DNA from: CAZKFN01 sp964552035
GTDB lineage: Bacteria; Bacteroidota; Bacteroidia; Flavobacteriales_E; Vicingaceae
Reading direction: 5' to 3'
DNA: 21,202 nucleotides
NCBI GenBank assembly: GCA_964552035.1
Contig: CAZKFN010000032.1
Coordinates: 1 to 21,202, forward strand
Each line of letters begins with the position of its first letter. The stretch's first letter is position 1. The position numbers were made by a program, and so were the translations under genes. The notes under the pieces were generated by a model that saw nothing but the letters and a program-made list of their open reading frames with translations, searched no databases and was not told the origin of the DNA. Of the stretch, positions 15,052-21,202 are shown piece by piece.

Positions 15052-16113
15052 ATGGAGCTGAGGAGAAAAGAAAATCGATTGATAAATGGAGGCGGTTCTA
15101 AAGCCCAAAAGTTTGAATTACAAAATCGGAGATATATTGGGAATAAATCCAAATTGGCAGATTGGATAATGCAAATTATCCTTAAGGAAACTCAAACAGG
15201 AAATACTTTTATCGATATTTTTTCAGGCACTGGAATTGTTGCGCAAACTGCAATGAAACATTACAAAAAAGTTATCCTTAATGATTTTTTATACGCAAAC
15301 AATATTATTTATCAAGCTTTTTTTAATCCTCAAAAATGGAGTGTAGAAAAAATTCTAGAATTTGTCCATAAATATAATACTCTAAAGCCAAATGAACTGA
15401 AAGAGGATTATTTCTCTAAAAATTTTGGAGGGAAGTTCTATGAAAAAGAGGTAGCTAGAATTATTGATTGGATAAGAAAAGATATTGAGGCTAGAAAAGA
15501 AGAACTCAACGCAAAAGAATATGCTATTTTACTTGCTTCCTTAATATATTCTATGGATAAATTGGCAAATACCGTTGGACATTTTGATGCCTATATAAAA
15601 AAAAACATTACCCAAAAACCATTTCAATTTAAATTGATTCAAACTGCTGATTTTGAGGGAGTAGAAATCCATCAAGAGGATGCAAACCTTTTGGCAAAAA
15701 AGGTAATAGGAGATGTAGCTTATATAGATCCACCATATAACTCAAGACAATACAGTCGTTTTTATCATGTTTATGAAAATTTGGTAAAATGGGAAAAACC
15801 CCAACTTTATGGAGTGGCATTAAAACCCCAGCCAGAGAATATGAGTCAATATTGTACGGTAAAGGCAAAAGAGGCTTTTAGAGATTTAGTAGAAAGCTTG
15901 GAGGTTGAATATTTGGCAGTTTCTTATAACAATACCTATAAATCCAAGAGTAAATCTTCCGAAAATAAAATCAAATTAGAGGAAATTCAAGGAATTTTAG
16001 AGAATCTCGGCAAAACTAAAATGTTTCAACAATCACACCCTTATTTTAATACAGGGAAAACGAATTTTGAAAACCACAAAGAGTTTTTATTTATAACTAA
16101 AAAATATGGCTAA
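15052..16113 (+). CDS. D12-class adenine-N6 DNA methyltransferase (first of two)
   Basis: This predicted modification enzyme transfers a methyl group from SAM to adenine N6 in a specific DNA site. Motif X is RRYIGNKSKLADWI near residues 26-39, motif I is DIFSGTGIV at 55-63, and the catalytic motif IV is DPPYNSRQYS starting at Asp226. The phrase DPPYNSRQY...YHVYENL is typical of the methylases that accompany Type IIS restriction enzymes such as FokI. The region between I and IV (about 90-215), largely helical, is the likely target-recognition part. I use ATG 15052 (353 residues); an in-frame TTG at 15040 would add four residues. The stop overlaps the next methylase gene by eight bases. It is not an orphan Dam, given its neighbours. 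Confidence 0.9.
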   Translation: MELRRKENRLINGGGSKAQKFELQNRRYIGNKSKLADWIMQIILKETQTGNTFIDIFSGTGIVAQTAMKHYKKVILNDFLYANNIIYQAFFNPQKWSVEKILEFVHKYNTLKPNELKEDYFSKNFGGKFYEKEVARIIDWIRKDIEARKEELNAKEYAILLASLIYSMDKLANTVGHFDAYIKKNITQKPFQFKLIQTADFEGVEIHQEDANLLAKKVIGDVAYIDPPYNSRQYSRFYHVYENLVKWEKPQLYGVALKPQPENMSQYCTVKAKEAFRDLVESLEVEYLAVSYNNTYKSKSKSSENKIKLEEIQGILENLGKTKMFQQSHPYFNTGKTNFENHKEFLFITKKYG

Positions 16114-17026
16114 GAAAGAGAAAGTATATCGTTCCCCTTTATTTTATGTAGGAGATAAATATAAACTCTATTCAAAGATTAGTGCATATTTCCCCATTTC
16201 TATCAATCGTTTTATAGAACCTTTCACAGGAGGAGGCTCTGTTTTTCTAAATGTTCATGCAAAAGAATACCTTTTAAATGATATCGATCAAAAGGTTATT
16301 CAATTGCATCAATTTTTATGTACTCAAGCTAAAAATCCTGACTTGTTTTTTAAAAATGTCCAAATGCTTATCGATAGTTATGGTTTGTCCCATTCTTATC
16401 TTAAAGATGTGGTTCCTCAAGAGCTAAAAGATAAGTGGAAGAAAACTTATTACGCAAAATACAATAAAGAGGCATACCAGCAACTTAAAAAAGACTACAA
16501 TGCTGCAAAGACAAAAAGCGAATTGCGCTTGTATTTGCTTTTGATATTTGGATTTAACAGGATGCTGAGGTTTAATTCCAAAGGAGAGTTTAATTTGCCG
16601 GTGGGAAACGTAGATTTTAATAAAAATACAGCCAAAGCTCTAAGAGATTATTTTGATTTAACGCTACAGAAGTCCATCGCTTTTTTTGACTTAGATTTCA
16701 AAGAATTTTTAAATCAATTGACTTTTCAAGAAAATGATTTTGTTTATCTTGACCCTCCTTACTTAATCACTTTTAGTGAGTACAATAAACTGTGGAATGA
16801 AGTAACGGAAAAGAGATTGCTCGATTTAATGGAAAGTTTAAATCAACAAAAAGTAAAGTTTGCCATATCGAATGTGACACATTATAAAGGAAAAGTCAAT
16901 AAATTGTTTTTGGAATGGAGCAAGAAGTATAATACCTTTAACATCAAAAGTAATTACATTAGCTATCACGATAATACCAAGAAAGAGTTTCGTGAAGTTT
17001 TAGTAACGAACTTTAAAAAGGATTAG
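16106..17026 (+). CDS. D12-class adenine-N6 DNA methyltransferase (second of two)
   Basis: This is a Dam-like MethyltransfD12 protein of 306 residues. Motif X is SPLFYVGDKYKL near residues 10-21, motif I is FIEPFTGGGSVFLN near 36-49, the acidic motif II is NDID near 58-61, and motif IV is DPPY near residue 217 (FVYLDPPYLITF). A helical target-recognition segment lies between. It is clearly different from the first methylase rather than a duplicate, with another motif IV context and different length. The ATG overlaps the first methylase gene by eight bases, so the two are translated together. Two separate adenine methylases usually mean an asymmetric recognition site in which each strand needs its own enzyme. 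The nuclease-like gene follows closely. Confidence 0.92.
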   Translation: MAKKEKVYRSPLFYVGDKYKLYSKISAYFPISINRFIEPFTGGGSVFLNVHAKEYLLNDIDQKVIQLHQFLCTQAKNPDLFFKNVQMLIDSYGLSHSYLKDVVPQELKDKWKKTYYAKYNKEAYQQLKKDYNAAKTKSELRLYLLLIFGFNRMLRFNSKGEFNLPVGNVDFNKNTAKALRDYFDLTLQKSIAFFDLDFKEFLNQLTFQENDFVYLDPPYLITFSEYNKLWNEVTEKRLLDLMESLNQQKVKFAISNVTHYKGKVNKLFLEWSKKYNTFNIKSNYISYHDNTKKEFREVLVTNFKKD

Positions 17027-17122
17027 GAAAAATATTTTAACATTCTAAATATGAAAAGATATCGGTCTAAAATATCTTGTCCAACTGTTTTCCCTCAAAG
17101 CAAGAGGAGGAAAGATTTTTTT

Positions 17123-17791
17123 ATGCTAAAATATGAATTGAATTATGAGAGTGATAAAGGAGATAGGAATTTAATAAAAACCCTTGTGAAAAAAGGAAAA
17201 GCTTTGGCAAAAGCTGTCCATCCTGCTCAAGCTAATAAAAGTGCGAGTCTTCGAAGTTGGAAAACTATAGAAAATAATTCCATTTCGGGTTTACTGGCAG
17301 AATATTTATGGGTAGATAGTTTAAGAGCTTTCGATTTAGAGTGCCAAACCAATAATTATGAAAAAGCTATACATCAGATAGATATTACTTTGAAGCATAA
17401 TCAGAAAAAGATAGAAGTTCGATCCTCTTTTCCTAAAAATGGAGTCAAGTTTGCTTTATGCCATCCTCAGCATGAATTTGACATTTTGGGACCTTATTCT
17501 AATAGCTATAAACCAGGTGAAATCAAGAAGGATTTTTATGTAAGGACTTTATTTCCTTACCCAAGCTTTCAGTTTCTTCAACATTTAGAAAAGGATGGTT
17601 TTATTGCTTGTCTAACTGGTGGTGCCACTTGGGGAATGATGATGGATAAAGAGATTTCAAAACAAAAAGATTTAATTCCTCAAGATGATATTTTAGAGCT
17701 TAGTTTGCAAAAGAGTTCTACCTATCAAGTGGTGCCTATTAGCAGAGCTTTGGATACATTTGAAATGCTGGAATTATTCAAAAAACCTTAA
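17123..17791 (+). CDS. Putative restriction endonuclease partner of the two methylases
   Basis: I do not recognise a named family. Position and sequence suggest the nuclease of the Type II system. A helix with GLLAEYLW (Glu60) is followed by IDITLKHNQKKIEVRSSF, giving Asp87, Glu98, Val99 and Arg100. This D-x10-E-x-R array resembles the PD-(D/E)XK site with Arg in place of the usual Lys, which is atypical. Later segments (FALCHPQHEFDILGPYSN; IACLTGGATWG) are unassigned. The 222-residue length suits a Type II subunit. The frame is open from ATG 17051 (246 residues), but the extra 24 residues look uncharacteristic, and AGGAGG at 17105-17110 precedes ATG 17123, so the later start is preferred with modest confidence. 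In 17051 numbering the residues are Glu84, Asp111, Glu122 and Arg124. Its role as a nuclease is inferred. Confidence 0.6.
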   Translation: MLKYELNYESDKGDRNLIKTLVKKGKALAKAVHPAQANKSASLRSWKTIENNSISGLLAEYLWVDSLRAFDLECQTNNYEKAIHQIDITLKHNQKKIEVRSSFPKNGVKFALCHPQHEFDILGPYSNSYKPGEIKKDFYVRTLFPYPSFQFLQHLEKDGFIACLTGGATWGMMMDKEISKQKDLIPQDDILELSLQKSSTYQVVPISRALDTFEMLELFKKP

Positions 17792-17811
17792 ATATTCAAA
17801 AAACCTTAAAT
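17776..17811. repeat. 18-base tandem duplication across the end of the nuclease-like gene
   Basis: ATTCAAAAAACCTTAAAT occurs twice in direct succession (17776-17793 and 17794-17811), exactly identical. The first copy contains the stop codon TAA (17789-17791). On the minus strand the T-rich unit, with a short CTTAA/TTAAG stem next to it, could weakly help stop transcription coming from gldD. Confidence 0.9.
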
Positions 17812-17822
17812 TAGTTAAGTAT

Positions 17823-18416
17823 TTATTTCCCTTTATCTAGTACGGGTCGGTTTTTCCATTGAAAACTTTCAATCAAGTGCATGATGTCTTTTTTGATAAA
17901 ATTTTGTACTGGAGCAATGGAATCGAAATTTGGTTCAACGTTGAAATATAAGGAGCCTCTTATAAAATAGTGAATGCTATCGGTGAGGTGAAATTGAGAG
18001 CCGGATGCTACATCTCCTTCAATTTCATAATATGTGCTATAAATGTGTTCTTTCTCATTAATGAATAATTTCTCATTAATTTCCTGGGCTTTAATGGTGT
18101 GCTTATAAGCTAGAGATCTAGAATCCTCCAGCATGGATTTTAGGTTGTCTTCAATGGGGTGGTAGCTGAGGTAAATTGTGGCGCCAAAGCGTTTAAAATC
18201 GATATTTAAATAATGTTCATTTTCCTTATTGCTTTTTAAGTTAACAAGAGCATATTGGGGCAGCTCAAAAGTGAAAGGAAAATTTAGTGTATCTATTTTT
18301 CTATAGGTTTTTTCAGGCAAGTCTATTCTAAAATAGCCCTGAGGGCGAGGGATGGAATTCTCGCTACAAGCACCTAATGTTAAAAGGATAATTAATATAA
18401 TAATGGTGGATCTCAA
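17823..18416 (-). CDS. gldD: Gliding motility lipoprotein GldD
   Basis: GldD is an envelope lipoprotein needed for gliding in Flavobacterium johnsoniae, where it is encoded beside gldE. The 197 residues begin with a lipoprotein signal ending at Cys17 (LTLGAC), followed by the typical IPRPQGYFRIDLPEKTY and FPFTFELPQY segments. The rest is a mixed alpha/beta region with conserved HYLNIDFKRFGATIYLSYHP. The start is TTG (18414-18416); no ATG lies before the signal peptide, so this start is effectively forced. Only one base separates it from the gldE stop codon, which implies coupled translation. Presence of gldD and gldE alone does not prove that the cell glides, since other gld genes are not in view. 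Confidence 0.92.
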   Translation of the reverse strand: MRSTIIILIILLTLGACSENSIPRPQGYFRIDLPEKTYRKIDTLNFPFTFELPQYALVNLKSNKENEHYLNIDFKRFGATIYLSYHPIEDNLKSMLEDSRSLAYKHTIKAQEINEKLFINEKEHIYSTYYEIEGDVASGSQFHLTDSIHYFIRGSLYFNVEPNFDSIAPVQNFIKKDIMHLIESFQWKNRPVLDKGK

Positions 18417-18417
18417 C

Positions 18418-19746
18418 TTATTCCTCTTTTTCTGGCAAGGTTATTTTTACTCTTTTAATTCTTCTTTTATCTGCTGCATCAATTGTCAAGGTGTACTCTT
18501 CAAAAGTTGTTTTTTCATTTTTCTGAGGGATTTTTCCAAAAATTTCCAAGGCAAATCCTGCTAAGGTATCAGAATCTCCTTTTTTTGCTTCAAAATTTTC
18601 GCCGTTGATTTCTAAAACCCTATAAACATCATTTAATGGAGTTTTACCCTCGAAAACGTAATTGTAATCATCTAGCTTAGAATAGATGACATCTACATCG
18701 TCAAATTCATCGCTAATTTCGCCTACAATTTCTTCAATAATATCTTCAAGGCTAATAATCCCAGAGCTTCCCCCATACTCATCCACCACAATGGCCAAGT
18801 GAATTTTAAGGTTTTGAAATTCCCTTAATAAATTGTCTATCTTTTTATTTTCAGGTACAAAATATGGTTTTCTTATGATGTTTAACCATTTAAATTCCTT
18901 TCTATGCAAATGGGGCAAGATGTCTTTAATGTATAAGACTCCCAAGATGTTGTCAAAACTATCCCTGAATACGGGAATTCTAGAATAGCCTGATTCTAAA
19001 ATAACTTCCTTGATTTGGGAAAAGCTACTTTTTTCATCCAGCGCAATTACGTCTACTCTAGCAGTCATAACTTGTTTTACGTCAATATTCCCAAAGCGAA
19101 CTATACCTTCTAAGATTTTTTGATCCTCTTCCATATCACTTTCATCCGAAGTAAGTTCTAATGCATGAGAAAGTTCATCTACAGAAATTTGATGTCCTTT
19201 TCGCTTTACCCTTTTGTCGATGAAGTTGGTGGAATACACTAGTAAGCTGCTAAACGGCTTAAACAATATTCTTAAGTAATGAATAGGGTAGGCCATAAAA
19301 ATCGCAATTTTCAAGGGTTTTTGATTGGCATATATTTTTGGAATAACTTCACCAAGCAACAGCAAAAGAAAGGTGATGACGATTACCTGCAATATAAATT
19401 GCATTTGGGGGGTTAGGGAAGAAATGATTTCATGAGTGAGGAAAGCTGAAATAATAACAATAGAGATATTAATAAAGTTATTGGCAATAAGTATTGTAGC
19501 TAATAATCTTTTTGGTTTTTCAATAAGATTTTGAATAACTTTAGAAGCTTTGACTTCGCCGTTGTCTATTTTCTCATGGTCAGCTGGAGATAAAGAAAAA
19601 AAGGCCACCTCTGAGGCCGAAACTAAGGCGGAACAAAGTAGCAATAAGATTATAACAATAATAGAGGAAGCTACCTCAAAACTAGCTTCCACTATGGTTG
19701 TATTTAAGGAGATAAAATTTATGTACTGTTCTAGGGGGTCTTCCAA
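18418..19746 (-). CDS. gldE: GldE, CBS-domain membrane protein (CNNM/CorC type)
   Basis: GldE is an inner-membrane protein with a DUF21/CNNM membrane part (about residues 20-185, four hydrophobic segments), a CBS pair (about 210-335: MTARVDVIALDEKSSF, then IVVDEYGGSSGIISLEDIIE) and a C-terminal CorC/HlyC domain (about 350-435) as in magnesium-efflux-like proteins. In F. johnsoniae it is encoded upstream of gldD and linked to gliding, with a supporting role. The likely start is TTG (19744-19746), directly after an in-frame TGA; a GTG 17 codons later (IVEASF) is the alternative. The 442-residue length is normal. It follows ssb by 42 bases and abuts gldD. The order mutY-ssb-gldE-gldD supports the identification over a generic hemolysin-like protein. 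Confidence 0.9.
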   Translation of the reverse strand: MEDPLEQYINFISLNTTIVEASFEVASSIIVIILLLLCSALVSASEVAFFSLSPADHEKIDNGEVKASKVIQNLIEKPKRLLATILIANNFINISIVIISAFLTHEIISSLTPQMQFILQVIVITFLLLLLGEVIPKIYANQKPLKIAIFMAYPIHYLRILFKPFSSLLVYSTNFIDKRVKRKGHQISVDELSHALELTSDESDMEEDQKILEGIVRFGNIDVKQVMTARVDVIALDEKSSFSQIKEVILESGYSRIPVFRDSFDNILGVLYIKDILPHLHRKEFKWLNIIRKPYFVPENKKIDNLLREFQNLKIHLAIVVDEYGGSSGIISLEDIIEEIVGEISDEFDDVDVIYSKLDDYNYVFEGKTPLNDVYRVLEINGENFEAKKGDSDTLAGFALEIFGKIPQKNEKTTFEEYTLTIDAADKRRIKRVKITLPEKEE

Positions 19747-19788
19747 ATTTTTAACTGTTGTTCAAGACATGCTTTTTCATTTTTTAAA

Positions 19789-20268
19789 TTAGAATGGTAA
19801 ATCATCGTCTTTAGCATCTTCGCTAAATTCAGTAAAATCCTTTGAACCGGATAAATCGGGATCATTACTTCCAGGTTCTTCCTTAAAAGGACTTGAGTTA
19901 TTTGATGTTGGGTTATTTGTGGAACTCCCATCGTTAGAAGCCCTTCCAAGCATAACTAAGTTGTTTCCAATTACCTCAGTGGTATATCTTGTGTTACCAT
20001 CCTTATCTTCCCAAGAGCGGGTTTGTAGACGACCTTCGATGTAGACTTGGCTTCCTTTTTTGAGGTATTTTTCAGCAACTCCTGCTAAACCTCTCCACAA
20101 AACGACATTATGCCATTCCGTTCTTTCTCTTCTCTCTCCATTTTTGTCTCTATAACCTTCTGTAGTAGCAATGGAAAAATTAGCCACAACATTGCCGCCG
20201 TCTATGTGTCTTACTTCTGGATCCTTTCCAAGGTTTCCAACAAGTATAACTTTATTAACTCCTGCCAT
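19789..20268 (-). CDS. ssb: Single-stranded DNA-binding protein SSB
   Basis: SSB coats single-stranded DNA as a homotetramer during replication, recombination and repair. The OB fold covers residues 1 to about 108 (MAGVNKVILVGNLGKDPEVR at the start; WHNVVLWRGLAGVAEKYLKKG near 52-72). A Ser/Asn-rich linker follows and the protein ends in the acidic tip DDDLPF that recruits partner proteins. At 159 residues it is a normal length. ATG 20266-20268 lies 12 bases after the mutY stop codon, so the two are likely in one operon with gldE and gldD. Confidence 0.98.
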   Translation of the reverse strand: MAGVNKVILVGNLGKDPEVRHIDGGNVVANFSIATTEGYRDKNGERRERTEWHNVVLWRGLAGVAEKYLKKGSQVYIEGRLQTRSWEDKDGNTRYTTEVIGNNLVMLGRASNDGSSTNNPTSNNSSPFKEEPGSNDPDLSGSKDFTEFSEDAKDDDLPF

Positions 20269-20280
20269 TTAAATATTTTT

Positions 20281-21201
20281 TTAGATACTAAACAAAGATA
20301 ATAAATTGGTTGGTTCTTTTAAATAGTTTTCAATTAATTTGGGAATTGGGAAACGTTCCAATTCATTTTGATGAATTATTTGACTATGTTCCAATTTTAG
20401 TTCAGCAAAGTTAATAACTTTTAAGTGGTAGAATTGCGCAAATATTATTTGATGCGAAAGAATGTGTTTGTAGGTGATAGATTGAGCTTCAAGTTGTATT
20501 TCAGTGGTTGGGAATATTTTTTTAAATGCATCATTTTCCCTTAAAGTTGTAAAGTTCATTGCTTTTTGGGTTTCTATGAGAGGAAATTCATAAAGCTTTT
20601 TCCAAATGTCTTTTTCTGTTCTTTGTTTAATAAGTAAATTCTCTTGACAGCTAATGATTAGATAGTGGAAGTATCGGTTTCTGCGTTTTGTTTTTTTACT
20701 TTTTATTGGAAGTTGTTGAACGTTATTATGCTGATAAGCAAAACATTTTTCTTGAAGGGGACAGATTTTGCAATTGGGGTTTTTAGGAACACATTGCAAA
20801 GCGGCAAATTCCATCATAGCTTGATTGTGTTTTGCAGCACGTTTAGGATCTAAAAGCTCATTGGCTAATTCTTGAAATACTTTTTTACCCATAGAAGTGT
20901 CAATCGGCGTTTCAATTCCGAAAAAACGAGATAATATTCTAAAAACATTTCCATCTAGTACTGCATAAGGAAGATCATAAGCCAAAGAACTTATAGCGGC
21001 AGCTGTATAATCACCTACACCTTTCAACATGCGAATTTCTTTATAAGTGCTGGGGAAGTTTCCTTGAAGTTCATTATAGATGTATTGAGCAGTATGATGT
21101 AGATTTCTTGCTCTAGAGTAATAGCCCAGACCTTGCCAATTCTTCATCACCTCTTCTTCTTTAGCTTCAGCAAGATCTTTGATTGTAGGGTAAGCCTGAA
21201 T
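20281..21201 (-). CDS. mutY: A/G-specific adenine glycosylase MutY (5' end outside window)
   Basis: MutY removes adenine mispaired with 8-oxoguanine and so prevents G:C to T:A mutations. About 307 C-terminal residues are visible and the frame stays open to the window edge, so the true start and about 40-50 residues are missing. GTG 21150 is an internal codon, as the upstream residues AYPTIKDLAEAKEEEV continue the family pattern. The HhH-GPD core shows WQGLGYYSRARNL, LKGVGDYTAAAISSLAYDLP and VLDGNVFRILSRFFG with the catalytic Asp. The iron-sulfur loop is CVPKNPNCKICPLQEKC (C-x6-C-x2-C-x5-C). The C-terminal part is the Nudix-like domain that reads 8-oxoguanine. It leads into ssb. Confidence 0.96.
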   Translation of the reverse strand: MQAYPTIKDLAEAKEEEVMKNWQGLGYYSRARNLHHTAQYIYNELQGNFPSTYKEIRMLKGVGDYTAAAISSLAYDLPYAVLDGNVFRILSRFFGIETPIDTSMGKKVFQELANELLDPKRAAKHNQAMMEFAALQCVPKNPNCKICPLQEKCFAYQHNNVQQLPIKSKKTKRRNRYFHYLIISCQENLLIKQRTEKDIWKKLYEFPLIETQKAMNFTTLRENDAFKKIFPTTEIQLEAQSITYKHILSHQIIFAQFYHLKVINFAELKLEHSQIIHQNELERFPIPKLIENYLKEPTNLLSLFSI

Positions 21202-21202
21202 A

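Noticed and set aside
15052..17026. Two methylases as orphan Dam-like regulators or phage genes
   Set aside because: They overlap each other and are followed closely by a nuclease-like gene, with no phage genes around; a restriction-modification unit explains the set better.

Overview
The window reads as an AT-rich chromosome segment from a member of the Bacteroidota, most likely the Flavobacteriia or a close relative. Four things support this. The block mutY-ssb-gldE-gldD is the arrangement known around the Flavobacterium gliding genes. Several upstream regions carry the Bacteroidota promoter form TTG-N19-TAnnTTTG or its TAnnTTTG half, and strong Shine-Dalgarno sites are mostly absent. A DUF4286 protein overlaps rsmA. 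Several proteins start with a Bacteroidota-style lipoprotein signal. The piece is a draft scaffold: ten Ns lie at 966-975, and both ends cut genes (purL at the left, mutY at the right).

Layout. The 3' end of purL (+) faces a long minus-strand run. Between purL and nhaA lie about 800 bases holding a small basic protein gene that the assembly gap splits. The minus-strand run, in transcription order, is an EamA-type exporter, rplU-rpmA (ending in a clear terminator), then serS, a lipoprotein, a TPR protein, DUF4286 and rsmA joined with 0 to 4 bases of overlap, then an M16 protease lipoprotein (ending in a terminator) and nhaA. The nhaA leader is unusually long and contains a candidate structured element.

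From 13.3 kb a plus-strand block begins: a heavy-metal-binding (HMA) lipoprotein and, 33 bases later, heme A synthase (ctaA), suggesting a copper/heme link to cytochrome oxidase assembly. It continues with a compact three-gene cassette: two different D12-class adenine-N6 DNA methyltransferases and a third protein that looks like a PD-(D/E)XK-type nuclease. This is most simply read as a Type II restriction-modification system with an asymmetric site. It ends in an 18-base tandem duplication that carries the stop codon of the nuclease gene. Facing it on the minus strand is mutY-ssb-gldE-gldD, which combines base-excision repair, single-strand DNA binding, a CBS-domain membrane protein and a gliding-motility lipoprotein.

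Most genes are ordinary housekeeping genes. The least explained parts are the restriction-modification cassette with its unfamiliar nuclease, the nhaA leader, the gap-split small gene, and the paired direct repeats in the EamA/HMA intergenic region.
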